DNA of 64,000 nucleotides from Simmondsia chinensis. Lineage: Eukaryota > Streptophyta > Magnoliopsida > Caryophyllales > Simmondsiaceae. A model generated the notes under the pieces. The model was not told the origin of the DNA. It did no database searches and saw only the letters and a list, made by a program, of their open reading frames with translations. Both the position numbers and the translations under genes were made by a program. Position 1 is the first letter of the stretch. Each line of letters opens with the position of its first letter. Of this stretch, positions 43,936 through 56,289 are shown piece by piece. The stretch covers positions 4,986,501-5,050,500 of the forward strand of contig JAGTTD010000022.1 in assembly GCA_018398585.1 (NCBI GenBank). Direction: 5' to 3'.

Positions 43936-46900
43936 ATGGATCCCACGGACTACCCACCTAGCTGGCATTTAGCCCATAGATGGTTGGGCATAGAAGACGT
44001 AATGATCAAGGAGAATTTTAATAGCGTTATTTGTTTAGGGTATGCACCAAACACAACCGTTGATATGAAAGGAAACAAGGATGAACTAAATAGGTGCAAA
44101 CAATCAGTTTCGTTGCCGTTCCTTATAATGGGGGATTTTAATAAGGTGTTACAATCAAGAGAAAGAAGGGGATGAATAACAGTTGCAGCACGTCAACATG
44201 TATTAGGGACTACAGAGAGTTGACCTCTAAGCTCCAATTCACTAATGTGCCTTTAAACAGGGGGAAAGTACACACGGTTAAGAAATATGTCCATGAGTAG
44301 AATCAATTGGGTGTTTGTCATGAAAGGATGGTTTAACCATTTTCTTGATACTATGAAAGCTGCTTATCGGACCATTGTCCACTTATAGTAGAGTTCAAAA
44401 ATGGGACCCCCAAAACTGTTCACAAGCTTAGATTGTTAGCTATGTCAATGGGTGAATTTACATTCATTTCCTCTTAAGTTGACACTAAAATGACTAAAAA
44501 TTCTACTTAGAGATTGAAACAAATTTAGTTTTGAGAACATAGAGGACAAGATTTAGACGCTGGAATAACACATTCATGCTGTGGAGGAAAAGATAGAAGT
44601 ATATTGCCATAGTGCTTAGGGAATCTCAGAAAGGTGGGTAGACTAGGACAAGAACATTGCAGGCGATTATGTGCCCCATATACGGCTCTTATGACTTCTA
44701 GCAATTCCTGGAAGACCAGGGTAGGGATGCATGTTTTAGTCACCCAAGAACATTGCAAACCCCTGATTATGTGCCCTGTATGGCGTGATGTCGGGCAAGA
44801 GTCAAGTAGGAGTGTGGTATAAAAAAAAAAAAAAAAAAAAAGCTTGGTATGGAGATGTCTAGGTGAAAAAAACATAATGATGGCGGAAAAAAAAAACACT
44901 CATTTCACACCCATGTGACAATCAGGATGCACAAGAAGTCGATGACAATGGTACGGGTGAGAATAAAGCAGCAAAGGAGCCGAGAATTATCAAGAAGCTA
45001 GTAATAAGATACATCACATGAGTATTTAGTAGGGAATCCACTCCAAGACTATGGTTAGGCATTTTACAATTGCTCAAGATTGATCTAAATACTACCCAAC
45101 CCATGGAGAGGATAGCTACCTGTAAGTAAATTGTGCTCACGGTCAAAAAGCGTGCATTGGTAACGGCTCTATTGTGATGGATATAATTTGTAGTTTATCA
45201 AATAGATGTGGTACATCATCGAGGATGAGATTGTGAGTTTTGTGCAAAACTTTATGCGAACGGGGAAGCTACCCTAGAGGTTTAACTTGATTTGGGTCAC
45301 ACTACTCCCCAAGGTAACAATGCAATTGATATAAAGGATCATAGATCGATTAGGATGGTGGGTTGTTTGTATAAAATTGTGGCGAAGGTATTGAGTAAAA
45401 GGCTACTGAGTGTGCTTGCTGTCTTAGTAGGAGAAAAATAACTAATATTTGTCATGGTAAACAAATTCTTGACAGGGGGTCTAACGGCAAATTAAGTAGT
45501 ATACTGGCTTACAATTTGGAAAGGTGAAGGAATCCTATTAATATTGTAGTCTTTGAAAGTGTACGACGTGGTGGATTGGCTTTGTAGACCACATTCTCGA
45601 AAAACTGGGCTATAATGATCTTAGAGAGCATGGATAATGGAGTGTTTCCACCACCAATTCGCATATGTTTTCAACTATTGACCTGCCTCAAGATAAACTT
45701 TCCAAATCAACCTTGATCTCTATTAGCAAGCCGGAGGACTAGACTGCATAAACTGCCAGTGAAATTGTTTGTAAAGTTGCAAGGCTGCCCACGGTGTATT
45801 TGGGCATTTCCTCGTAGAGTCTATCCGAGACAGGTCAAGACTTGGCAACAATAATAGAAAAAACTGAATAGGAGTTCACCGTCTAGAAAACGAGATCCTT
45901 ATCTCGTGTTGGTAGATTGGTATTAATAAAACCCATCCTCGACAACTCACCTTCCTACTATCTTTCCTTGCACAAACTGCTAAAGTCGGTAGCTAGGAAG
46001 ATCAGGAAGTTACAAAGAACATTCATTTGGAGGTAAGCCCAGCAAGAAGATGCTTAACACTTATAAAATGGGAGAGAGTCCAAAGACCGAAGGCTTGAGG
46101 TGGCCTTAGAACCGGGGACATGATGATAAAAAATGCAACATTGCTATTGAAACAGTGATGACAACACTTAACAGAAGAGGATTCTCACTAGAAAATAGTA
46201 ATTTCTTCTATACATGGAGGAAGTAGTAGAATAGCTACTTGGCCACCAAGTGTTAATCCTAGAAAAACAAGGGCTCCTCGGGCAAGCATTTGCTACTTAC
46301 TTGTATACAGGCCAAAAGTAAAGCAATTAATGGGGAAATGTTTATTTCTAATAGTGGAAAGGGGGAATGCATAACTTTATAGAACGTGAAATGGATTGGA
46401 GACTTACCACCAAATCACATATTTCCAAGACTATTTAGAATATCCTTACATCAAGATTACATAATTGCATAAATGAATATGTGGGACAGTCCATATTGGA
46501 GATGGTAATTCAATTGGGAACGAGCTTCTTCCTTAGGGAAATGGTGATGATATCCAAGCTCAACAACTTAATACAAGCTAACGCACTAGTGTAAAATAAT
46601 GCGGATAGACTTTAGTGAAATTTGACAATTAAGGTATCTTCTCCATCAAGTCCTTTACCCAAGTCAAGTTGTTATGTCAAGAAGGCCTACTAGTGTTGAT
46701 AGTTTGGTAAGTGGAGTATGGAAAGGACTTGTACCTTCGAAATTTGAGCTCTTAGCTCAGTTGGCACTACCAGGAAGAGTAAACATGAAGGATCGATTAT
46801 GAAAGTTTGATATGATTGAAGAAAACGAGGCAAAATGTGTTTTTGGTAAAAATGCATCCGAATGCGCAAATCGCCTATTTGCAACATTCTGAATTATATG

Positions 46901-47272
46901 GCTCATTTGGTCCACATGCATAGAGTAGTGAAGTATGCACTTTGTTGTCCCTTCATCCATAAGGTAACACTTCGAGTAATGGGTTTCACTCAACATTAGT
47001 GGAAAATTTCAAAAGACGATATGAATTTCACTCTTTTTTGCAATAATATAGGTTCCAGAACAAGAGGAACAAGATTATTGAAGAATAGAACTTCAACATT
47101 GAAGAAATGTTTTGGTGTATTAAGATGAGGATTGACTGTTGGGTAAACACTTGGTATAAAATTTTTTCCTACACCCCATGTGAAATTCAAAGATGCATTG
47201 AGACAATACAAATATAAAACCAGAGGAAACATTATATGCAAAGGAGAAACACTTGAAGAAAAGGTTGGGCAC
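43936..47272 (+). pseudogene. Decayed LINE (endonuclease, RT, zf-RVT)
   Basis: A + strand LINE remnant. 43936-44175 keeps an endonuclease piece with LPFLIMGDFNKVLQSRERRG. The RT is visible in broken frames around 45295-45420 (LLPKV, then MVGCLYKIVAKVLSKRL-like) and 45720-46035 (VLVGRLVLIKPILDNSPSYY, LSLHKLLKSVARKI). zf-RVT is seen at about 46715-46800 (WKGLVPSKFELLAQLALPGR, VNMKD), and WSIW-like residues follow near 47050. Many stops and frameshifts. Two later insertions, a solo LTR at 47273-48918 and the copia/CACTA stack at 48961-62473, cut its 3' end. Confidence 0.75.
44822..44841. repeat. Poly-A run in the LINE remnant
   Basis: About 20 A in a row inside the decayed LINE. It could be an old poly-A tail of a separate insertion, but no TSD was found. 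Confidence 0.6.
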
Positions 47273-48923
47273 TGATGTAATTTTAAAAGTGTTCAAAACC
47301 ATGTACTCACAAGTGTACGTGTTCGTCATAGTCAAGTTGAGTATACGGGTGCCGTATCCATAGGGAATCAGTATAAAGTTGAATTCAGCTATTAATGAGT
47401 GGTTTGAATTTAGGCTTTTGTTGGAAAGGTTGAGCAATTAAGAAAATTAAAGCAATTTAAACAATAAATGGGTTGTCAAACGATCAAAGGTTAGTTTATG
47501 GTGTAAATTTAGGTTAGCATAAATCAACTCCCATTATTATATTTTATCACGACAATGACTTTAAAAATTTAGGCTACAAGCTCTAAACCTAAATTGACAC
47601 TAAATTATATTAGGGTTTAGAGTGATGAACTAGCCTTTGGACATAAACTATCTTATCACTCTAGATTTAGCGTGGATTATCTAAATAGCACTACTAAATT
47701 TCTTTATCACGCCTTCTTTCATGTTTAACTTGTATTAATACTTTTGTTAGGACTTAGGGTGATAAATTAGTCTAAGAGCATAATCTATCTTATCACTCTA
47801 GATATAACATGGATTATCTCAATAGCACTAATAAATTTTTTTGTTCCTCTTAATTTTGTATTGATTTGTATAAACAATGTGTTCAAGATAGGGTTACAAC
47901 CTCAACTCTGACTACTCATGAAAATCTATTACACTATAGTCTAAGCTAAAAGCACAAGATGAACAGGAAATATACTAGATATTTAGCCATAACTACGAGC
48001 GTATGAATAGAAAACTAATTTCAACAAAAGAATTCCCCATAGGGGTGCAAAAATAGTATAACTTAAGTCATTATAAATAAAATATAAATTTTGTTCAAAA
48101 AAAAAATATATATATATATACAAATCTAGGATTCGGACGACTATTTGTCATTCATCTTTAAACTACTAGTTTGTACCTTCATAGGAGTTTTATACATCAC
48201 AAAGTCAAAAGATAAAAGTGAAAAAAAAAACTTTTTGGTTGAAGACTCCCTCGATCAAAGTTGATGTCACTCTTACTTCAATCTCCAATACTCCGAACAC
48301 TTGCGCTTCAGCCTTCAAGAAAATCTTGGTCTCTCTTGGCGCCTCGGGGAAGGAGGAGAAAAGAAAATTAGGCAAAAATCAGAATAATTAGGTCTCTCCT
48401 CCCTTTATATAGATTAGAGGTGGCGTACCCTAGGGGCACGCATATCTTTTGTTTTTGGGAGCACATGAGGTTAACTTAAACTCGTGTAACTTTTGATCCG
48501 TAAGGAGTTACGGGCCAAATTATATATCAAATCGAAGCTCTCAAAGAGATGTATGTGATCTCAATAGTATCATAAGTGGAATGAGATACTATAGGGTCAT
48601 GAATGCTTTTCTTTTAAGCTTTTGCTCATTTTTAGCTTCACCGATTGTCGAAATGCATGATCAATCTATCCACACAACTAGGAAAGACTTTTCTTGGCCG
48701 AATTTTACTTGGTTAGTCCTTTTTCTCATATGTGGTCAGATTTCTCAACGTAGTCCTCGAATTTGTCCATTTTCGCTCGTTCTTCACCGCTTTTGAAGTA
48801 GTCCTCACTCCAACATGTTTCAAGCCTAAATACACATAAATTACGCCATAACACACATGTAATCGTCGAAAATATCATAGAAATGTGTTATGAAATATAT
48901 AAAATATGAGACACGTCAGGCAC
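47268..48923 (-). mobile_element. Solo LTR, 1646 bp, TSD GGCAC
   Basis: The body 47273-48918 starts TGATGTAATT and ends ACACGTCA, so on the minus strand it runs TGACGT...ACATCA. It is flanked by identical GGCAC at 47268-47272 and 48919-48923. The minus strand has a TATA-like tctatataaagggagg near 48405. Internal partial duplications of 'cactctagatttagcgtggattatc' lie at about 47655-47700 and 47795-47820. No internal region or second LTR is present, so recombination between LTRs has removed the rest. Length suggests a Gypsy-type LTR; that is inference. Confidence 0.75.
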
Positions 48924-48955
48924 TGAAAGAGTATGATCATTTGGATTTTAATTTC
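48924..48955 (+). other. Residual LINE sequence between two insertions
   Basis: About 30 bases of the host sequence remain between the solo LTR and the copia element. The host sequence resumes after the copia element at 62479 (tggtgctgatttttctg). Confidence 0.5.
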
Positions 48956-48960
48956 AGTTG

Positions 48961-49469
48961 TGTTGGAAAAAATAAACAAAAATTATACCTCAATAGCGTA
49001 GAAATGAAGAGTTACCGATGAAGTAGAGCTGAGCGAGGCACGGATCACGCTTTCTTTAAGACGGTTTCCACGCTCCTACAGATAAGCCCGATGCAGTAGG
49101 TAAACAGCACGCTGTCCCCAGGATATAACGCTCAGTTATCGCCAACGCTCTTAGACCCTGCACTGATCTAAGAGGCCAAAACTACCAAACACTCTTAACT
49201 CAAAATAAAAGATGGGAATTATAGGCAAGTAGAAGAAGAAGAAATCTTGCTATTGTATATCTAAAATATCACATTTTAATCCCTATTTATAGGGAAAAAA
49301 CAAGATCAAAATACTAATAACAAAATCAATTTTTTACCGTTGAGATTAATGGGCCCTTGCATTCGGCCGTTGAGCTTAAATGGGCCATTTACTCTTGCGT
49401 TACAGTGCCAACGGCACTTTGCTGCCTCTTTACTTCTTTTTTTTTTTCTTTTTCCTTTTCCATTTTTTG

Positions 49470-49510
<41 letters not shown>

Positions 49511-49547
49511 AGGAAGAGCAAATAGGAATTTTTATTAAAAACCAACA
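48961..49547 (-). repeat. 3' LTR of the copia element
   Basis: TGTTGGAAAA...AAAACCAACA. It contains an (ATT)n tract near 49473-49509 and, on the minus strand, a TATA box ccctataaatagggatt near 49290. It differs from the 5' LTR by scattered substitutions and in the (ATT)n length. Confidence 0.9.
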
Positions 49548-50063
49548 ATTCCCCACCTTTTAATAAAAATTTGAGTTAAGCAGAACTTTCATACATCATA
49601 AGGGTGGCCTCGCCTTGAAATCCTTACTAGTGTTTCAACAATTCTCGTACTAGAGCCAAAGTGGGCTTAGCCTTGAAACTTTAGCTTCTTGAAGGCACGT
49701 AGAACGTAACACACATACGAAAGCTCAAAGTGTAAATCAGTTTTGGAAGTTCGCATATTACGGCCCTGTGCATTCCTGGATTTCATGAGCGCTCTAGAGA
49801 ACTTGCTCGAGTTCTCATAAGAGGCGGCCTTTACCTCTACACTCATATAGGTGAGTCCGTCAAGAATGTGCTCATGGCCACACATCCCACCCGTATGGGC
49901 TACAGACTACATTAAGAGCTGTATTAGTTCAACCTCATTTACGGCCACAAGTAAGCATGCTCGACACCATAGGAATGGGCTATCAATTAATTTCAAATAA
50001 GGCATGCGACCCCCGTTACTCTATGATTCATTTGTCCCTTTTCAGGGTATCCTCATGAGCAAC
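49548..50063 (-). other. Copia 3' untranslated region with PPT
   Basis: About 500 bases between the end of pol (50064) and the 3' LTR. The purine tract aaaaggtggggaat lies directly at the LTR. No protein is supported here. Confidence 0.7.
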
Positions 50064-51616
50064 TTATTCTTCTTTGGGCTTCAGCCCCATCCCCCTCAAT
50101 GTCATCCAGATTTTATTTCTAGCTAGAGCTTTTGTTAACGGGTCAGCAATAATATCATGTGACCTCACATGAACAATATTCACGGCGCCATTAGTAAGAT
50201 GTTCTCTTACTATACTATGTTTTCTTCTCACAGACCTGGATTTTCCGTTATAGTATTTCTTATGCACACGTCCAATCGCCGCAGTGCTATCACAATGCAA
50301 CAATATAGATGGCACTGGTTTCTCCCACATAGAGATATCATACAATAAGTTTCTCAACCAGTTTGCCTCATCACAGGCTATAAATAGAGCAATAAGCTCT
50401 GCCTCCATTGTGGATTTTGCTATAATTGTTTGCTTCTTTGATTTCCAACATATTGCACCACCACCTAAGGTGAACACATACCCACTAGTAGACACAGCGT
50501 CTCCAGTGTGAGAATTCCAATCTGAATCACAAAAACCTTCAACAACAGCTGGAAATCCGTTATAACATAAAGCATAATCCACAGTCCTTTTTAGATATCT
50601 CATTAGACGATTAATAGCAGTCCAATGAAGGAAAGATGGTTTATGTGTGAACCTACTCAAAACACCAACTGCATAAGCAATATCAGGACGTGATGTATCA
50701 GCAGCATATCTGAGACTACCAATAATTTTAGCATATTCACTTTGATTAATAACATCCTCATTCTTTTCAGTGGGAACCAAGTTTACATTTGGATCTAACG
50801 GTGTGCTCGCAGGCTTACAATCATAGTATTTAAATTTTCTCAGGATCTTTTCTACATAATGAGATTGATCAAGTAAAATGCCATTGCTAAACCTATTTAA
50901 TTTCATACCAAGGATAACGTTAGCCACCCCCATATCCTTCATGTCAAAATTCCTTTTGAGCATAGTCTTTGTAGAATTTATGACATCTAGATTAGTGCCG
51001 AAAATTAGTAAGTCATCTACATACAAGCTGATCATCATATGAGAGATGCCAACAGACTTATAATATATACATTTGTCACTCTCATTTATTTTAAACCCAT
51101 TATCTACAAGACAAGCATCGAACTTTTCATGCCATTGTTTAGGGGCTTGTTTAAGCCCATATAGAGACTTAGTTAATTTACACACTTTATGTTCACTACC
51201 CGGTTCTACAAATCCTTCAGGTTGGTCCATGTAAATTGCTTCAACTAAGTCCCCATGTAAGAATGTTATTTTTACATCCATTTGATGTATTTCTAAATTG
51301 TGTACAGCGGCTATAACAACTAGCACCTGAATAGAAGAGACTTTAGCTACGGGTGAGTATGTATCAAAGAACTCAATATCCTCCTTTTGAGTAAAGCCTT
51401 TTGCTACTAACCTAGCTTTAGACTTATCTATAGAACCATCAGGCTTACGTTTTCTTCTAAGAACCCACTTACACCCTATAGTTCTACAACCTTTGGGTAG
51501 ATCTACTAACTTCCATTTTTTATTAGCACGTAAAGAGTCCATTTCATCATTAATCGCTTCTCTCCAAAATTCACAATCAGGTGAGGTGAGAGCTTCCTGT
51601 ATGGACTTAGGTTCAT
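50064..51616 (-). pseudogene. Copia polyprotein, RT and RNase H half
   Basis: Minus strand, open from the CACTA junction ([20 protein letters not shown]) to a stop at 50064. RT motifs: [45 protein letters not shown] (usually KTAFL), [14 protein letters not shown], and the catalytic [11 protein letters not shown]. RNase [20 protein letters not shown] and [11 protein letters not shown], then the ending [16 protein letters not shown]. This half looks uninterrupted apart from the transposon. It is cut off from the integrase half (59398 onward), so it cannot be made as one protein. A start Met at 51542 is not the true start. Confidence 0.9.
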
Positions 51617-51785
51617 CACTACAACAAAAAAGGGTAATTCTCGGCGCATAATTATCGGCGTTTATACAAACGTCGAGAAATCTCGGCGTTTAAATGCGTC
51701 GAGACAAAGCGTCGAAAATTCTCGGCGATTTTAAACGACGCAAAAAATATCAGCGCTTATAAGCGCAGAGAATCTCGTCGGGTAT
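51617..51785. repeat. CACTA left terminal and subterminal repeats
   Basis: After the 28-base terminal repeat come about eight short motifs in both orientations: tctcggcg, atcggcg, cgtcgaga, gcgtcgaaa and tcagcgctt. In CACTA elements such repeats bind the element's own protein. A promoter and 5' region follow (51785-52599), C-rich at first (51800-51990 with repeated 'tctcaccctcac'). Confidence 0.8.
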
Positions 51786-52599
51786 ATATACCCCCAACAA
51801 ACCCTAACCCTCATTTGCTCACGCTCGTCACCGTCGTCTCTCACCCTCACCTCCCGTAAACCCTAACCCTCGTCTCTCACCCTCACCCTCGCCGCCACGT
51901 TCGTCTCTCACCCTCACCACCCGATTTCCAACCGCGTCGCCTCTCACCGTCGCCGCCGGCGTTCTTCTCTCACCCTCACCTTCCGATTTCACAGTTGCTC
52001 TTGCTTTGCTGTTAGTATGTGATGTCCTTGGCCTAGTTTCGGTTTTTATTTTTATTGGACTGCTTATTCTTCTACAAGTGTTATATCATTTGAGTTGGTT
52101 GAAGTAGTTGTAATATAGTTTTGTATTATCGCCGTTTCACAGTTTCCCCTGCTTCATGTGCATCCTTAATGCTATGGTTCGAATGATTCTATCGTTGCAT
52201 CTCATCATTTGAATTGATTAATACAAAAGATTGCTGTTTTGACGAAATTCTTGTGTTACTGTGTTTGATTGATGTTTAAAATTATGTGTTGGTGGCGCTT
52301 GTGAGTTCAATTTGTTAATGTCAGGGAGATTAGATATCAATTTCATAATTTTTAAATTTGGAAAAATAAAACTTTGTTGCTATATCCCTTGTTTAGATGG
52401 ATCCTTCACATTAGAGGATTAAAATTGATTATAAGGAACTCATGTATCTTACTTTAATTTCTAACTTCTCCTAAGTCCCATTAATTATTTGTTTTTGTAT
52501 TTGTATATATTTTGATTGGTTGATTAAATATTTGTCTTATGAACTCTATCTTTTTTCAATTTTTAGGTAATTTGATTGCACTACTTAATATTTAGAGAT

Positions 52600-55500
52600 A
52601 TGGATACGAGTTGGATCACGCAACCAAGGATTAGTCAAGCTTATATTGATGGTGTCATTGAATTCATTAAGTTGGCTAAAGAAAACCTTATAGAAGAAAA
52701 AACTCGATGTCCATGTAATAAATGCAAAGTAGCCAAATGGTTCTCATTATAAGATGTGGAATATCATATCCTTTTTAAGGGCTTTTGGCCAAAGTATAAG
52801 AAATGAATTTTTCATGGAAAAGAAGATATTGTTCAACAATTGAGATGCAATAGTCAAACATCTACCAATAATAATGAGGGAAGGGCCATAGGTCGAGATG
52901 ATATTGGTGGATTACTACGAGAAAGTATCGGAGTCGATATTCCTCCCTCCACAAGTCAACCCCATTTGTCTGATGAACATGATTGGTCGGACCAAGTTCC
53001 TCTTAAACAACCCAGCCAATCTCCTGAGGAGAAAGCCAAGTATAAGAAGATATTGGAAGCTTCTAATGAAAAACTATATCCAGGCTGTAGCGCATTCTCC
53101 AAATTGTCATTTCTTTTGCACTTGTTTCACTTGAAATGTATGCATAGTTGGTCTGCTGAGTCCTTCACGATGTTGCTAAGACTTCTTGTTGATGCATTTC
53201 CCCAAATCATGGTATTTCCATCATCTTATTATGAAGCTCAGAAAATGATCAATGAGTTGGGTCTTGGATATGAAAAGATTCATGCTTGTCCAAATAATTG
53301 TATGTTGTATTGGGGTGAAATGTCTGAAAAAGAGAGTTGTCATACATGCGGTACCTCAAGATGGAAGACAGTTAAGGGTAAGGAAGATGACAGTTGTAGT
53401 GATGAAACTATGTCAACCAAGAAAGGAGAGCCCGCTAAGGTTATGCGGTATTTTTCTTTGACTTCAAGGCTCAAAAGATTATACATGTCATCTAAAACAG
53501 CCGAAGATATGAGATGGCATGAGATAGACCGTTTGAAGGATGGGAAATTAAGGCATCCTGCAGATGGCTTAGCTTGGAGGGCATTTGATGCTCGGTATCC
53601 GGAGTTTTCTTCAGATCCTCGTAGTGTTAGGCTTGGTCTTGCTAGTGACGGCTTCAATCCGTACCGTCTTATGAATACTACTTATAGTACATGGCCAGTG
53701 GTGTTGATCCCGTACAACTTGCCCCCATGGCTATGTATGAAGCAATCGTCATTCATTCTTTCTTCGATTATTCCTGGGAAATCGGGCCCTGGACTTGACA
53801 TTGATGTGTACCTACAACCATTGCTGCATGAGTTGAAATTGTTATGGGAAGGTATTGATGCATATGATGCCTATAGTGGACAAAACTTTAGGATGCAAGG
53901 GGCTATAATGTGGACTATCAATGACTTTCCTGCATATGCTATGTTGTTTGGTTGGAGTACAAAGGGCTGCACAGCTTGTCCTTATTGCACTGAACGTACA
54001 CATTCTTATAAGTTTGGGGGCAAGATTTGCTATAATGGACACCGTAAATGGTTACCTAATAATCACCCTTTTCGATCTCAGAGTCAATTGTTTGATGGGA
54101 CAATGGAGTATGCTTGTGCTCCTACTCCGGCATCAGGGACTGATATCTTGAAAGCACAAGAACAAGTTCGTTACAAGTACGGAAAAACCCAAAAGACTAG
54201 TAAGAAGAAAAGGGAAAGGCACCACATAGACAGTTCAATAGAAACAGTGGACAATGAGGAAGTGCTTTGGAAGAAAAAAAGCATATTTTTTGACTTGCCA
54301 TATTGGGAGTACAATCTCCTTCGACATAATCTAGATGTCATGCACATAGAGAAAAATGTGTGTGATAATGTTCTAGGGACGCTATTACATATGGAGAGAA
54401 AGACTAGAGATGATGAAAAGGCAAGAAGGGCCCTTGAAGAAAGGAACATAAAGCCACATCTTTGGCTACAACCTCGTCCTAATAGAGATCCGTACATATC
54501 TCCAGCTTCTTACTATATGTCTTCAAATGATAAAGAACGGTTTCTAAGAGTTCTACAGAAACTTAGGGTCCCAGATGGATATGGATCTAACATCTCTAGA
54601 TGTGTGAAGTTGAAACAAAGAAAACTCTTAAACCTTAAGAGTCATGACAACCATGTTCTTATGCAAGATATTCTTCCTGTAGCTTTACGAGCATCCAATG
54701 CCACACAAGTCATTGAGTTGCTTTCAGACTTGTCTTCCTTTTTCAAATACTTGTGTTCTACGACCCTCGACCCAAATATGCTCAATCTTCAACAATCGAA
54801 CATTATTCTTACACTTTGTGAGATGGAGATGGAATTTCTACCTACATTTTTCACAGTCATGGTTCATTTACTAATTCATTTAGTAGAGGAGGCTAAGCTT
54901 GGTGGGCCTGTTCACTATAAATGGATGTATCCGATTGAAAGGTTAGCCGATAATGCTTCATTTACTTTTATCTCTCATATTTGGCATCCAGTAATTGATC
55001 TCACATGTTATTCATATTTATGTAATAAAGGTATTTGTCCCATTTGAAAGCATACGTAAGTAACCAGGCGCGGCCAGAAGGGTCAATTGCTGAAGGCTAC
55101 ATCATGGAGGAGACTATTACATTTTGTTCTAGATACTTAGAAGGTGATACGACCATTTTTAATAGACCTAAAAGAAACGATGATAATAGTTCAAGTATGG
55201 GTAAATACTTGTTAAAGTCTGGGGGTCGTGCAATTGGAAAAGAGAAAATTGTTCACCTTGATATGAGAAGTAAGGAACAAGCGCATCGTTATGTGCTACT
55301 TCAGCTAGATGAAATCAAGGAACTTCGTGAGTAAGTGTTAATAGAAGCAACTTTGTCAATATTAATTATTTTTGTTCAACCTACTAATAATTTCCTTATT
55401 ATAGTGAATTTTTAAGTGAAAAACGACGAACATATTTCCATAGAGGTCGATCTAATGCAATATTAGAAAATCAGTGGATTGTTGAAGAGTTTTCTGAGTG

Positions 55501-56072
55501 GCTTCAAAACCAGGTTAGTATATTTTATTCGATGTTGAAGTTGATATTATATATTCACCATTAATTTTGATACTACCTTTTATTCTATTAAGGTGCACAA
55601 AATTGATGCAACTACCGAAGAAGGCCAATTGAGAAGGGCTTTAGCTGATGGGCTAAATCAGTATGCTAAAAGAATGAAGGGCTTTGTCCTTAATGGATAC
55701 AAGTTTCATACAGAAGATCGTGAACGCTATATGAGGACACAAAATTCTGGGGTCATGGTCGTAGCTGATGGACAAGTTTACTATGACAAATTGACAGACA
55801 TATATGAACTAGACTATTATGGAAGTTATAAAGTTGTCATTTTTTGTTGTGATTGGGTAGATATAAATAGGGGCTTAAGAACATTTAGAAATGATGGTGC
55901 TTGTGTGAACTTCTCTAAGTTGATGCATACGGGTCGATTGTTGAAAGATGATCCATTTGTCATCTCATCTCAAGCAAAGCAAGTTTTCTATATTCAAGAT
56001 GAGATGCAAAAGGGATGGTATCATGTCATTAAGTCTAAACCTAGGGACTTATATGATCTAGGCGAGATTTGA
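52600..56072 (+). pseudogene. CACTA TNP2-type transposase with two premature stops
   Basis: Four exons fit: 52600-54941, 55031-55330, 55405-55513 and 55593-56072, all GT-AG with matching phases (1076 codons plus stop). Order: N-terminal transposase-associated domain (CPCNKCKVAKW), Transposase_21 (SFTMLLRLLVDAFPQ, NCMLYWGEM, LHELKLLWEG, NDFPAYAMLFGWSTKG, LPYWEYNLLRHNLDVMHIEK, NVCDN), DUF4218 (PVHYKWMYPIER, then RPEGSIAEGYIMEETITFCS) and DUF4216 (GVMVVADGQVYYDKL). In-frame stops TAA at 52750 and TGA at 52804 break the N-terminal domain; homology runs through both, so they are mutations. A shorter protein starting after 52806 is possible but would lack the N-terminal domain. The 89-nt intron at 54942-55030 is needed to join YPIER to YLSHLKAY. 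Confidence 0.85.
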
Positions 56073-56289
56073 TCTTTGTTTTTTTAGAGTTGTGAAATAA
56101 TGTTACGTGTTGTTTCATTTTGTCCATGTATGTTAGTTTTCTTTTGTACATGTTATTTTATTTTGTCCATGATCTTTGTTTCATTATTGATTATTTGTTT
56201 TACGGAACATATTTGCTTCTCATTTTATTTTTGTAAGTTCTATTATACATCTACTAATTCTTTTGTTTTTGGAAAAGCGTGGATTCACA

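Noticed and set aside
47276..48918. Element with an unusual 8-bp TSD GGCACTGA
   Set aside because: Shifting the left edge by three bases gives TGATGT...ACGTCA ends with a normal 5-bp GGCAC TSD; the extra TGA is shared by chance between the LTR start and the target.
53340..53657. Minus-strand ORFs opposite the TNP2 gene
   Set aside because: Shadows of the transposase coding strand.
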